A DNA stretch of 64,000 bases from JACPFV01 sp038043245 (GCA_038043245.1 JBBTCH010000012.1:1-64000), one strand, 5' to 3'. Shown: positions 25,043 to 33,076, counted from the stretch's first letter. Notes: generated from the sequence alone by a model not told the origin. Made by a program: numbers and translations.

Positions 25043-25723
25043 GTGCCTTCCATCACCCGCATCCCCGAGCGTCGCAAAGCCCTGATCCATGCGGCGGAAG
25101 CCGCCCTGAAGCCGACGCCGAAAGCCAAGATCCCGGTCACCGCGCGCGGCCGCGCCACCCTGCGCCGCATCCTCAACGCCGCCGAGGTCGAGTTCGGCGA
25201 AAAGGGTTATCACGACGCTTCAGTCAGTTCGATCACCGTGCGCGCGAACGTCGGCCAGGGCACCTTCTACCTGTACTTCAACACCAAAGAAGAAGTGTTC
25301 ATCAGCCTGGTGCGCAACATCGAGCACACGCTGCGCAGCCGGGCCGCCGAGTTGCGCGCCAAAAGCTCGACGCGCATGGAGCTCGAACGCCGGCGCATCG
25401 AAGCCTTCTCGCAGTTCTCGATGAGCCACCCGCATCTGTTCCGCATCGTCCAGGAAGCGCAGTTCGTCGCTCCCAACCTGCACCGCGAGTTCTACGAACG
25501 ACTCGCCACCGCGTTCGGCACCGGCCTCAATCAGGCCGCCGCCGATGGCGACCTGACGCCCGGCGATGGTGAAACCCGCGCCTGGGCGTTGATCGGCATC
25601 AGCCATTTCCTCGGATTGCGCCACAGTCTCTGGCAGAAGAAAACGCCCGATCCCGCCGAGATTGATGAAGTCATGCGCTTCATCAGCGACGGCATCGCGC
25701 CGAAGAAATCCAACGCGAAATAG
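25043..25723 (+). CDS. TetR-family transcriptional regulator
   Basis: A 226-aa regulator starting at the GTG at 25043, 10 nt after the patatin stop. A basic leader of about 30 residues precedes the HTH: RRILNAAEVEFGEKGYHDASVSSITVRANVGQGTFYLYFNTKEEVF, the classic TetR DNA-binding domain. The ligand domain is helical (FSQFSMSHPHLFRIVQEAQF ... RAWALIGISHFLGLRHSLW), similar to fatty-acid-responsive regulators. That last point is inference, supported only by the neighbouring lipase. It ends at the bidirectional intergenic region before the convergent mscL. Confidence 0.88.
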   Translation: MPSITRIPERRKALIHAAEAALKPTPKAKIPVTARGRATLRRILNAAEVEFGEKGYHDASVSSITVRANVGQGTFYLYFNTKEEVFISLVRNIEHTLRSRAAELRAKSSTRMELERRRIEAFSQFSMSHPHLFRIVQEAQFVAPNLHREFYERLATAFGTGLNQAAADGDLTPGDGETRAWALIGISHFLGLRHSLWQKKTPDPAEIDEVMRFISDGIAPKKSNAK

Positions 25724-25738
25724 CTGACGCGTCTTCGC

Positions 25739-25763
25739 AAAAAAAAAACGCTGAAGAAGCGTT
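25739..25763 (-). terminator. Intrinsic terminator serving the minus strand (mscL side)
   Basis: On the minus strand AACGCT-TCTTC-AGCGTT (25763-25747) is followed by a run of about ten T. It lies 112 nt downstream of the mscL stop, beyond the imperfect palindrome, and just past the end of tetR. Confidence 0.7.
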
Positions 25764-25873
25764 GCGAGCGAAGGCAGGTTGAGCGAGGCCGGAGCGCAGG
25801 AACCGGAGTTTACGAAACAGTAAATGAGGATTCCGAGCACCGCCCGCGCTCAGGCTGCCGAGCGCAGCAGCTT
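25752..25873. repeat. Imperfect palindromic intergenic element between tetR and mscL
   Basis: About 120 nt that fold back on themselves. The centre is TTTAC-GAAACA-GTAAA, flanked by GGAACCGGAG / GAGGATTCC and further out by GCAGGTTGAGCG / CGCTCAGGCTGC (10 of 12 pairing). The phrase GCAGGAACCGGAGTTTAC ... GTAAATGAGGATTCCGAGCA is one I recall seeing between genes in other beta/gammaproteobacteria, so it is probably a dispersed repeat and not unique sequence. Confidence 0.6.
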
Positions 25874-25875
25874 AT

Positions 25876-26280
25876 TCAGTGTTTTTTCAGCAGATCGCGA
25901 ATCTCCGTCAACAGTTCCTGATCCTTGGTCGGCGCCGGCGGCGGCAATGTGGGCGCCGCTTCTTCCTTGCGCTTGAGATGGTTGATGCCCTTGACCAGCA
26001 GGAAGATCGCGAACGCGACGATGGTGAAATCGAACAGTGACTGCAGGAACTTGCCATAAGCGACCACCACGGGCGTGACGCCTTCAATCGGCGCACTGAG
26101 TGTGAATGCCAGCTTGGAGAAATCCACGCCGCCAATCAGCAAACCCAGCGGCGGCGTCACCACGTCGGCCACCAGCGAAGACACGATCTTGCCGAAGGCG
26201 GCACCGATGATGATGCCGACCGCCATGTCCACCACGTTGCCGCGCACCGCGAACTCGCGGAACTCTTTCAACACGCTCAT
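25876..26280 (-). CDS. mscL: Large-conductance mechanosensitive channel MscL
   Basis: A 134-aa inner-membrane channel that opens on hypo-osmotic shock. The N-terminal amphipathic helix MSVLKEFREFAVRGNVVDMAVGIIIGAAFGKIVSSLV runs into the pore helix, then a periplasmic loop, the second helix (LFDFTIVAFAIFLLVKGIN) and the cytoplasmic bundle TKDQELLTEIRDLLKK. The ATG at 26280 has GGAG 8 nt upstream and starts at the family N-terminus. An upstream in-frame extension to 26322 was rejected. Convergent with tetR. Confidence 0.96.
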   Translation of the reverse strand: MSVLKEFREFAVRGNVVDMAVGIIIGAAFGKIVSSLVADVVTPPLGLLIGGVDFSKLAFTLSAPIEGVTPVVVAYGKFLQSLFDFTIVAFAIFLLVKGINHLKRKEEAAPTLPPPAPTKDQELLTEIRDLLKKH

Positions 26281-26360
26281 GGGTGATGCTCCGTAAAAAG
26301 GTGATGGATTGTAGTCACGCACAGGAGACTCTTGTAACCTCGCGCGGATATCTTTTATCT

Positions 26361-26442
26361 GTCATTCCCGCGAAGGCGGGAATCCAGCGCTTTCGAGGTA
26401 AACCCCTGGATTCCGGCTCGCGCTGCGCTTGGCCGGAATGAC
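26361..26442. repeat. Dispersed inverted repeat, GTCATTCCCGCG type
   Basis: Ends GTCATTCCCGCGAAGGCGGG and GGCCGGAATGAC form the arms, with CCAGCGC and CTGGATTCC phrases inside. The same layout is at 32997-33076. Such GTCATTCCCGCG...GGGAATGAC units are common REP-like intergenic elements in proteobacteria. It lies between the divergent mscL and ferredoxin-reductase genes, immediately before the latter's ribosome site. Confidence 0.8.
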
Positions 26443-26453
26443 GAAGGAAAAAC

Positions 26454-27479
26454 GTGTCACACCAGATCCACCTCGCCCACTCCGACATCCGCTTCGACGC
26501 CGCGGAGAACGAAACCGTGCTCGCCGCCGGTCTGCGTCAGGGTCTGGCGCTGCCGTTCGGCTGCCAGAGCGGCGGCTGCGGCTCGTGCCGCGTGCGGTGT
26601 ATCTCGGGCCATGTCCACCACATCCAGGAACCGCTGGCGCTGTCCGAGGCGGAACTCGACGCCGGCTATCTGCTGATGTGTCTGGCGCAGCCGCGCTCAA
26701 ATCTTGAGCTGGACCTCTACCAGCCGGCGCGGCTGGAAGAACTGCGCCCGCACCAGCTCCCCGCCCGCGTGATTGAAAAGCGCCTGCTCGCGCACGACGT
26801 CATCAGTCTGTCGCTGCAACTGCCGAAAGAGCCTGCATTCAAATATCTGCCGGGGCAGTACGTGGATTTTCTGCTCGCCGACGGGCGCCGCCGCAGTTTT
26901 TCCATCGCCAATGCCGGCGGCACACAGAGCCTGCAGCTGGACTTCCACCTGCGCATCACGCCCGACGGCCGCTTCGCGCATTACGTGCAGAACGACATGC
27001 CGGGGCGTACGGTGCTGCATCTCGAAGGCCCGCTCGGCGCGTTCTACCTGCGCGAGGATTCGCAGCGGCCCGTGTTGATGATGGCGGGCGGCACCGGCTT
27101 CGCGCCGATCCAGGCGATGCTCGAATCGGCGTTTGCGTCCGGCACAACGCGCACTTTCCATCTGTTCTGGGGCGCGCGCGCCGAGCGCGACCTGTATCTT
27201 GATACCCGGGCGCGCGAATGGGCGCGGCTGCACAAGAATTTTTCCTACACGCCGGTGCTGTCCGCGCCCGATGCGGGCTGGGTCGGCGAACGCGGGCTGG
27301 TCCACGAGACACTGCTGAAGTCGTATCCCGATCTCGCCGGCCACGAGATCTACATCGCCGGTCCGCCGGTGATGGTGCACGCCGCCAAGCACGCCTTCAC
27401 CGAAGCCGGGCTCGATGCCGATCACCTGTTCTACGACTCCTTCGACTACGCCTTTGAGACCTGGCCCGGCAAGAAATGA
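26454..27479 (+). CDS. Ferredoxin-NAD(P)H reductase-type flavoprotein (2Fe-2S + FNR)
   Basis: A 341-aa electron-transfer protein. Residues 1-90 form a plant-type ferredoxin domain with cysteines in FGCQSGGCGSCRVRC and LLMCLAQP. Residues 95-195 form an FAD domain with the RRSFSIANA FAD motif. The C-terminal NAD(P) domain has MMAGGTGFAPIQAML, HLFWGARAERDLY and IYIAGPPVMV, ending DSFDYAFE. Relatives include CDP-6-deoxyglucoseen reductase and oxygenase reductases, and the partner is unknown here. The start is the GTG at 26454 with AAGGA 6 nt upstream. It overlaps the YgjP-type gene by 4 nt. Confidence 0.88.
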   Translation: MSHQIHLAHSDIRFDAAENETVLAAGLRQGLALPFGCQSGGCGSCRVRCISGHVHHIQEPLALSEAELDAGYLLMCLAQPRSNLELDLYQPARLEELRPHQLPARVIEKRLLAHDVISLSLQLPKEPAFKYLPGQYVDFLLADGRRRSFSIANAGGTQSLQLDFHLRITPDGRFAHYVQNDMPGRTVLHLEGPLGAFYLREDSQRPVLMMAGGTGFAPIQAMLESAFASGTTRTFHLFWGARAERDLYLDTRAREWARLHKNFSYTPVLSAPDAGWVGERGLVHETLLKSYPDLAGHEIYIAGPPVMVHAAKHAFTEAGLDADHLFYDSFDYAFETWPGKK

Positions 27480-28204
27480 ATCCGCAGGCCTCGCTGGAGT
27501 TTGAAGACCCCCCCGTCATCGAGCGCGTCAGCCGCCGCGCGCGCCGCATCCGTCTGCACGTGCGCCCCGATGGCGGCGTCGTGCTGACCATTCCGCAGCG
27601 CGCATCACGCAGCGCGGCCTACCAGTTCCTCGAGCAGAACCGCGCATGGATCGCGCGCCAGCACGCCAAGCGCAGAACGCAATCCGTCCCGCGCGTACTG
27701 CGTTGGGACGGCAGCGACCGTTTGCCGCTGCGCGGCCGCGAGCTTGTGATTGAGATGATCGCAAGCTCGCTCCGCAAACCCGTCGCGCGCTTCGATGCAG
27801 ATGCCGTGCGTATCCACGCAAGCCCGGCGACGAAACCCGAGCGTTTGCGTCGAGCGTTGGTGGATGCACTACGCGAAGAAACGGCGCGCGAAGCGAAAAT
27901 CCTGCTCGATGAGGAAAGCGCGCGGCTGGGGATTTCTTATCGCGAGATCAGCATCCGCGACCCGCGCTCACGCTGGGGCAGTTGCAGTGCGGACGGCCGC
28001 ATCATGTTGTCGCTGCGCCTGCTGCTGGCGCCGGCGGAAGTGTTCCGTTATGTCGCGATCCACGAGCTGTGCCACCTGCGCTGGCGCGGCCACGGCCCGC
28101 GTTTCTGGGGTCTGGTCGCGCAACAGATGCCGGAGTTTGAAACACAGCGAGCATGGTTACGGCGGCACGGCGACGAATTGCAAGGCCTGCTGGCCTCTGA
28201 ATAA
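27476..28204 (+). CDS. YgjP-type metal-dependent hydrolase (DUF45, SprT-like)
   Basis: A 242-aa zinc-metalloprotease-fold protein. The family's metal motif HELCHLRWRGHGPRFW is near residue 196, preceded by the conserved RDPRSRWGSCSADGRIMLSLRL. The N-terminal SRRARRIRLHVRPDGGVVLTIP strand pair is also typical of YgjP. The physiological substrate is not known. It is coupled by ATGA to the ferredoxin reductase upstream. No gene follows on this strand for about 110 nt. Confidence 0.9.
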   Translation: MNPQASLEFEDPPVIERVSRRARRIRLHVRPDGGVVLTIPQRASRSAAYQFLEQNRAWIARQHAKRRTQSVPRVLRWDGSDRLPLRGRELVIEMIASSLRKPVARFDADAVRIHASPATKPERLRRALVDALREETAREAKILLDEESARLGISYREISIRDPRSRWGSCSADGRIMLSLRLLLAPAEVFRYVAIHELCHLRWRGHGPRFWGLVAQQMPEFETQRAWLRRHGDELQGLLASE

Positions 28205-28313
28205 CACGACACAGCTGGCGGATTTTCAGATGCGCACTTGCTTGACCCATCGAACAGCGCGGCGCAGCATCCGAGATATACCTCACTCTGAGGTCTAATT
28301 GGCGTTGGCACTC

Positions 28314-28655
28314 ATGACAATTCGAGCACTCCTCGCGCATCGAGCCCGGATCGTTCTCTGGTCCTGTTGCGGGCTCTTTGGAGCGCTACTACTGGCGTTC
28401 GTGCTTGGAGCCCCATCGGAGGTTCTCGTCGTTGGCGTCTTCATCATTGGCATCGCCACTGCTCTTTCAATGCTTTGGTTCGCCTGTCCACGTTGCGAGT
28501 ACAAGTTCGGCCAGCTCGGTATCTGGCATCTGAAAGAGGCCGGTGCTAATTCAAGAATGAATTACTGCCCTCACTGCGGAGTTAGCTTCAATGAGCCAAC
28601 TGAAGCGCAACCAGCGGTTCCAGCCGAGATCGTCGCTTCGCGACGCCCCGGCTGA
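28314..28655 (+). CDS. Small membrane protein with zinc-ribbon-like CPxC pairs
   Basis: A 113-aa protein from the ATG at 28314. Two membrane segments (about residues 13-33 and 37-59: VLWSCCGLFGALLLAFVLG, VLVVGVFIIGIATALSMLWF) are followed by CPRC (residue about 62) and CPHC (about 88), which could bind one zinc ion in the cytoplasm. I do not recognise the family. Base composition is clearly lower in G+C than the neighbours, and the preceding 110 nt are also AT-richer, so the gene may be a recent arrival. Convergent with the DUF4345-like gene. Confidence 0.65.
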   Translation: MTIRALLAHRARIVLWSCCGLFGALLLAFVLGAPSEVLVVGVFIIGIATALSMLWFACPRCEYKFGQLGIWHLKEAGANSRMNYCPHCGVSFNEPTEAQPAVPAEIVASRRPG

Positions 28656-28664
28656 ACACGGGCT

Positions 28665-29036
28665 TCAGTGGATTTGCGCAAACCAGAAAATCCCAAACAG
28701 CAAACCGAGCAGTTCGAGTGACCCGGCGATGAACGGGATCACGCTGGGCTTGCCGTCGGCGAACAGGCTGACGATGCGGCCGAACACCAGCCCGGCGAAC
28801 AGGGTGATGGCGAGCATCAATGCAGCGAATGTGTACTGCGTCGAGAACCCGCCAACCATCAGCAGCACCCCTGAGGTGATGGTGACGCCGCCGGCTGAGG
28901 CGCGCAGGTAATTGCGCGCGTCTTTCGAGTCGGCCTGCATCGAGTAGGGGATCGCCACCGCCTCGACCGGACTGACCAGACAGCGGATGCCGATGATGAG
29001 AAAGATCACGCCGTTGAACCAGAGATAACCGACCAT
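28665..29036 (-). CDS. Small integral membrane protein, DUF4345-like
   Basis: A 123-aa protein with four hydrophobic segments: LWFNGVIFLIIGIRCLVSP, ITSGVLLMVGGF, FAALMLAITLFAGLVFGRIVSLFADG and IPFIAGSLELLGLLFGIFWF. The GRIVSLFADGKPS loop resembles DUF4345 proteins, an uncharacterised membrane family. The match is by eye. It lies 24 nt downstream of hemY on the same strand and may be read from the hem operon, but nothing in it suggests a haem role. Confidence 0.65.
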   Translation of the reverse strand: MVGYLWFNGVIFLIIGIRCLVSPVEAVAIPYSMQADSKDARNYLRASAGGVTITSGVLLMVGGFSTQYTFAALMLAITLFAGLVFGRIVSLFADGKPSVIPFIAGSLELLGLLFGIFWFAQIH

Positions 29037-29060
29037 GTCACGCCTCCTTGCGTTGCGGAA

Positions 29061-30251
29061 TTATTGCTTCTGCGTCGCCGCCAGCTCCAGCCCCTGCTTG
29101 TAGAAACGCGCGGCTTCATCGGGATTCTGTGTCGCTTCGGCGAGTCTGGCCAGCTCGCGATAGACCGCGGGCGTCGGCTGCAGGCGCAACAGCACGTCGA
29201 GATAGCTGCGCGCCTTGCCCCACAGCCGGCTGCTGACGCAGGCCTTGCCCGCGATCCACAGCAGCTCGGGTTTCTCGCCGAACTCGGCGAGCCAATGCTC
29301 GGCGGCGGCCAGATGCGTGGTCGCGTCCGCCGCCACCAGCTCGCCGTGCAGCAGCGCCAGTTCGCCGTCCCAGCCTTCGCGCAAGCCTTGGGCGATCTGC
29401 GCCGCGGCTTCCGCAGACGCGTTAAGCGCCACCAGCCCGCGCACATAGGTGCGCCTCAACGCCGGTGCGGCCCGCTGGGCGCCGGCGGATTCCCACAGCG
29501 TTTTCAGCGTGTCGAGGCGCGCGTCGCGCGCGGCCGCCTGCATCAATCCGGCGCAGGCGGCCACGCTCAATTCGCGGTGACGCGTTTCGCTCAGCGCGCG
29601 TGCGGCGGCCGGCAAGGCCAGCAGTGCGCGCAGGGCATCCCAGTCCTCGGTGCGCGCCAGTGTTTCCGCCAGCAATTCCAGCGCGTAGGCGTGCTCGGGG
29701 TCGCGCTCATGCAGCGCACGCAACAAGCTGCGCGCCGGCAGCAGTTCGTCACGCTCCAGGTGAAACTCGATGCGGGCCAGCGAGGTCGCGACCGCAGCCG
29801 GCGCGTTCTGCGTTGCCATCTTCAGGTAGTGATCGCGGCGGTCGCCAGCCGACTGGCGCTGCGCCGCACGCGCCGCCAGCAGGTAGTTGAGCGCCCCCTG
29901 ACTGTGATCGGCGGCGCGGCGCACCAGCTCGATCTCCGCCCGCGACCAGCGTCCTTCGAGCAGATGATGGAGGCCGGCCTCAAAGCTTTCGCGCGCGCGT
30001 TCGCTGCGGCGGCGTTGCATGCGCTCGCGCAGCATCGACGGCAGGCGCACACCCGTGAGAAAAAGACGCAACGTAAGCTGGAGGATCAGCACACCGCCGA
30101 ACAGCGCGGCGAAGAATCCGAACAGCGAACTTTCCAGGACCCAGCCGCTCCAGCGCAGCAGCACGTAACCGGGATCTGCGCGCAGCCACACCGCGGCGGC
30201 GGCGCCGAGCACCAGCGCCAGCAGCAGCAATACCAGCCAGCGCAGGCTCAT
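29061..30251 (-). CDS. hemY: Haem biosynthesis-associated TPR protein HemY
   Basis: A 396-aa inner-membrane protein that in gammaproteobacteria sits at the end of the hemCDXY operon. Two N-terminal membrane helices (LVLLLLALVLGAAAAVWLRA and SLFGFFAALFGGVLILQLTLRLF) precede a cytoplasmic or periplasmic TPR array, with repeats seen in GLHHLLEGRWSRAEIELVRRA, LARIEFHLERDELLPARSLLRAL and LYKQGLEL-type helices. It is not the protoporphyrinogen oxidase also called HemY in Gram-positives. It is separated from hemX by 105 nt filled with a CCCTCTCCC-type repeat. Confidence 0.9.
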   Translation of the reverse strand: MSLRWLVLLLLALVLGAAAAVWLRADPGYVLLRWSGWVLESSLFGFFAALFGGVLILQLTLRLFLTGVRLPSMLRERMQRRRSERARESFEAGLHHLLEGRWSRAEIELVRRAADHSQGALNYLLAARAAQRQSAGDRRDHYLKMATQNAPAAVATSLARIEFHLERDELLPARSLLRALHERDPEHAYALELLAETLARTEDWDALRALLALPAAARALSETRHRELSVAACAGLMQAAARDARLDTLKTLWESAGAQRAAPALRRTYVRGLVALNASAEAAAQIAQGLREGWDGELALLHGELVAADATTHLAAAEHWLAEFGEKPELLWIAGKACVSSRLWGKARSYLDVLLRLQPTPAVYRELARLAEATQNPDEAARFYKQGLELAATQKQ

Positions 30252-30254
30252 CTC

Positions 30255-30347
30255 CCCCTCACCCTACCCTCTCCCCCAAGGGGAGAGGGAAAAATTCTTG
30301 CCTCTCCCCACAAGTGGGGAGAGGTCGCGCGTAGCACGGGTGAGGGG
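30255..30347. repeat. Clover-like inverted repeat, CCCTCTCCC type
   Basis: A nested structure: outer arms CCCCTCACCC / GGGTGAGGGG (30255-30264, 30338-30347), enclosing two perfect hairpins, CCCTCTCCCC-caa-GGGGAGAGGG (30267-30289) and CCTCTCCCCAC-aa-GTGGGGAGAGG (30301-30324). It fills the hemX-hemY gap. The same motif family flanks the DUF559 gene at 58.1-58.6 kb. Confidence 0.85.
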
Positions 30348-30356
30348 TGTGGCACA

Positions 30357-31331
30357 TCAGCGCGCGTCGATGAACTCGCGCAGCAGACGCAGCGCGCGAC
30401 CGGTTTCGGGCAGGGGCGGATTCAGCTCGAGGCGCGCAAGACGTTCAAGTTCCGCCTGCGCGGCACTGACCCCCGCATCGAGCCGGAAGTCCTGGGCCAG
30501 CACTTCGGCCGCCGAGGCGCAGAAGTCGCGAAAGCTAGCGCCGTCACTGCGCAGCAGCGCCAGACGCGCCCCTTCGAGTTTCAACATCAGGATCTGCCGC
30601 AACAGGGTTTCCTGTTCGGGCCCGAGCACGCGACGCAGGCGGCGGTCATCGCGGCGTAGCGAGAACATGCCTGACAGCGCCTGGCGAACCGTGTGCCACG
30701 CGCGCTGCGCCCAACTGTCTGCCGTCATCGGCAGCGCGGGCGTCGGAGGCGGCGATTCGAACTGCGGCGCAGCAGCGGCCTGCAGCGGCCATTGCGGAGA
30801 TTGGCGGATCAGCGCAGCGAGCAGCAGCGTGATGCCTTCGCGATCCACCGCCGGCACCGCCAGCAGCGCCACGCGTTCCTCCGCCAGCGCCTTGCGCACC
30901 GGCGACAGCCGCGCGTCCGTGGCAGCGGCCAGACGGCGGTCGGCCAGATCGAGCAGGCGCACGGCGCTGGCGGGGTCGAGTCCGATCTGCACGCGCTCCG
31001 CCGCGGCGGTCAACAGCAGTTCGGCGGACGCCGCCTGCACGCGCAAACGTCCGCCCTGGACGGTGTCGGTGAGTGCCACCGCCTGCGCTTCCAGCGCGTC
31101 GAAGCGCGTCGTCAGATTCGCCAGCCCGGTCTTGTCCTGCACGGCGATGCGCGCGGTGTCGGCGTTCTCGGCCTCCAGGCGCTGCACATCGCGCATCAGT
31201 TGCCCGATCTGTCCGTCGGTCACGGTCACCCAGTGGTAGAGCGCGTAGACGCCGCCGCCGAGCGCCGCGACCAGCAACAGCCTCAGCGCATGGCGCGGCC
31301 AGGAACGGCTTGCAATTTGTGGATCAGTCAT
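30357..31331 (-). CDS. hemX: HemX-type membrane protein (uroporphyrinogen-III C-methyltransferase-like name, non-enzymatic)
   Basis: A 324-aa protein from the ATG at 31331, with one N-terminal membrane helix (LRLLLVAALGGGVYALYHWV) and a long mostly helical, Ala/Leu/Arg-rich domain including a coiled-coil stretch (QIGQLMRDVQRLEAENADTA) and WPLQAAAAP, GMFSLRRDDRR, and ILMLKLEGARLALLRSDGASF, the last being the best HemX signature. It lacks the SAM-binding motifs of true methyltransferases. The start overlaps the hemD stop by 8 nt. The frame extends upstream to 31418 inside hemD, but the later ATG fits better. Confidence 0.88.
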   Translation of the reverse strand: MTDPQIASRSWPRHALRLLLVAALGGGVYALYHWVTVTDGQIGQLMRDVQRLEAENADTARIAVQDKTGLANLTTRFDALEAQAVALTDTVQGGRLRVQAASAELLLTAAAERVQIGLDPASAVRLLDLADRRLAAATDARLSPVRKALAEERVALLAVPAVDREGITLLLAALIRQSPQWPLQAAAAPQFESPPPTPALPMTADSWAQRAWHTVRQALSGMFSLRRDDRRLRRVLGPEQETLLRQILMLKLEGARLALLRSDGASFRDFCASAAEVLAQDFRLDAGVSAAQAELERLARLELNPPLPETGRALRLLREFIDAR

Positions 31332-32079
31332 GGGTCCGCCATTCGACCAGCGCGCGCACGATGGCGGCGTCGGACATCGGTTGAGTGACGCGCGCATCGT
31401 GCACGAATCCCAGCGCACGCGCCTGCTCCAGCACCCGCGCGCTGGGCACCGTCAGCTGTTTTTTGAACAGGGTGGCACGCGAGCCTTCCGGCGTCAGATT
31501 CAGCAGGTGCACCAGCGCCTGGCCGCTGCTGATGACGATCACCTCCACGCCGCGCAGCGCCGACAGCACGGCCTCGGCGTCATACGGCAGCGGCACGCGG
31601 CGATAGACCTCGGCGACTTCGACCTGCGCGCCGCGCTCGAACAGCGCCCGCGGCAGCACATCGAGGCCGTCTTCGCCGGTGACGATGAGCAGGCGGCGGC
31701 CGCGCACATCGGCCAGTTCGGGCAAGGCCAGCAGTGCCTCCGCGGAATGCGCGGACAACGGTGCCATCTGTACCTCGTGTCCGCCGGCCTCGAGTGCGGC
31801 GGCGGTGGCGGCGCCGACCGCGGCGACGCGCGGTGGCCACGGCGGCCGGCACAGCGGCTCGGCATGGCGCACTGCATTGGCCGAGGTGAATATCCAGGCA
31901 TCGTGCGTGCGCGCCGCTTCCAGCACGCTTTGCGCACGTGCCGGATGCGCGGTCGGCTGGATCGCCAGCAGTGGCAGGCGCACCGCAATGCCACCCTGCG
32001 CTTCGATCATCCGGCACAGGTTGTCGGACTGTTGCGCCGGGCGCGTCACCAGCACGCGCACGCCGTCGAGCGCATTCAT
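31324..32079 (-). CDS. hemD: Uroporphyrinogen-III synthase
   Basis: Closes hydroxymethylbilane to uroporphyrinogen III in tetrapyrrole synthesis. It is 251 aa with two alpha/beta lobes. Features that mark this poorly conserved family: VLVTRPAQQSDNLCRMIEAQGG at the N-terminus, WIFTSANAVRHA, VAAVGAATAAALEAGG, LIVTGEDGLDVLPRALFERGAQVEVAEVYRR and ISSGQALVHLLNL. The start overlaps hemC by 4 nt (ATGA) and the stop overlaps hemX by 8 nt. The hemC-hemD order next to algR is typical of pseudomonads and relatives. Confidence 0.94.
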   Translation of the reverse strand: MNALDGVRVLVTRPAQQSDNLCRMIEAQGGIAVRLPLLAIQPTAHPARAQSVLEAARTHDAWIFTSANAVRHAEPLCRPPWPPRVAAVGAATAAALEAGGHEVQMAPLSAHSAEALLALPELADVRGRRLLIVTGEDGLDVLPRALFERGAQVEVAEVYRRVPLPYDAEAVLSALRGVEVIVISSGQALVHLLNLTPEGSRATLFKKQLTVPSARVLEQARALGFVHDARVTQPMSDAAIVRALVEWRTHD

Positions 32080-32993
32080 GCTTTCAACTCACGCAGGATT
32101 TTTTTCGCGCCCATCGTCAGCAATTGTTCGGCCAGGCTGCGGCCGATGGCCTCGGCGTCCGCCACGGCGCCTTCGATCGTGGCGCGCACCAGGTTCTGGC
32201 CGTCCGGCGACGCCACCAGGCCGGTCAGGCTGATGCGACCCGCCTTGAGCACGGCATGGCCGGCCACCGGCACGTTGCAATTGCCGCCGAGTCCTTGATT
32301 GAGGGCACGCTCGGCGCTGAGTCGCGTGGCGCTGGCGTCGTCGTTGAGCGCACGCAAGAACTTGCGGGTGCTCTTATCGTCATCACGGCACTCGACGCCG
32401 ATGATGCCCTGACCCACTGCGGGAACGAATTTCTGCGGATCCAATGCTTCAGCGATGCGTTCCTGCAGGCCCAAGCGCTTGAGACCCGCGCACGCGAGCA
32501 GGATGGCGTCGAACTCGTGGTCATCGAGTTTCTTCAGGCGCGTGCCGACGTTGCCGCGCAGATCCCTGACCTTGAGATCGGGCCGCAGCGAAAGCAGCTG
32601 CGAAGCCCGCCGCAGGCTGGTGCTGCCGATCACCGCATGCTTCGGCAACTGCTCCAGGCGTGAATGGCGCGCGCAGACGAATGCATCGCGCGGGTCCTCA
32701 GCGGCGAGAAACGCGCTCAGGCGCAGACCGTCCGGCAACAGCGCCGGCACGTCCTTCATCGAATGCACCGCCAGATCGGCGCGGCCGTCGATCAGCGCTT
32801 CTTCGAGCTCCTTGACGAACAAACCCTTGCCGCCAAGCTTGGCCAGCGACTGCTCCTGCCACTGGTCGCCCCGCGTGGTCAGCGACAGCAGCTCGACTTT
32901 CAGATCGGCGTGCGCACGCAGCAATAATTCCTTGACGTGGTTGGCTTGCCACAAAGCCAACGGCGACTGGCGCGTCGCGATGCGAAGTTTCAT
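32076..32993 (-). CDS. hemC: Hydroxymethylbilane synthase (porphobilinogen deaminase)
   Basis: Polymerises four porphobilinogen units to hydroxymethylbilane. It is 305 aa. The N-terminal MKLRIATRQSPLALWQANHV, the VHSMKDVPALLPDGL active-site region, and ARHSRLEQLP, IGSTSLRRASQL and RGNVGTRLKKL arginine motifs are all present. The dipyrromethane cofactor Cys is in LGGNCNVPVAGHA (about residue 240). The start is the ATG at 32993, with the REP-like element right upstream between it and algR. This implies a promoter within or before that 115-nt gap, or read-through from algR. Confidence 0.96.
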   Translation of the reverse strand: MKLRIATRQSPLALWQANHVKELLLRAHADLKVELLSLTTRGDQWQEQSLAKLGGKGLFVKELEEALIDGRADLAVHSMKDVPALLPDGLRLSAFLAAEDPRDAFVCARHSRLEQLPKHAVIGSTSLRRASQLLSLRPDLKVRDLRGNVGTRLKKLDDHEFDAILLACAGLKRLGLQERIAEALDPQKFVPAVGQGIIGVECRDDDKSTRKFLRALNDDASATRLSAERALNQGLGGNCNVPVAGHAVLKAGRISLTGLVASPDGQNLVRATIEGAVADAEAIGRSLAEQLLTMGAKKILRELKA

Positions 32994-32996
32994 TCC

Positions 32997-33076
32997 GTCA
33001 TCCCCGCGCAGGCGGGGATCCAGCGCTCGCCCATGGCGCTTCGCACCACCTGGATTCCCGCTTTCGCGGGAATGAC
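32997..33076. repeat. Dispersed inverted repeat, GTCATCCCCGCG type
   Basis: Arms GTCATCCCCGCGCAGGCGGGGATCCAG and CTGGATTCCCGCTTTCGCGGGAATGAC pair over most of their length. Same family as 26361-26442. It sits in the algR-hemC gap, 3 nt from the hemC start. Confidence 0.85.

Noticed and set aside
30267..30324. CCCTCTCCC hairpins as intrinsic terminators
   Set aside because: No T-run follows on either strand, and the same motif lies within coding ends at 58.1-58.6 kb, so it is better described as a dispersed repeat.
29064..30659. Plus-strand open frame of 531 codons opposite hemY and part of hemX
   Set aside because: It crosses a repeat-filled gap between two real minus-strand genes and has no domain or start signal.
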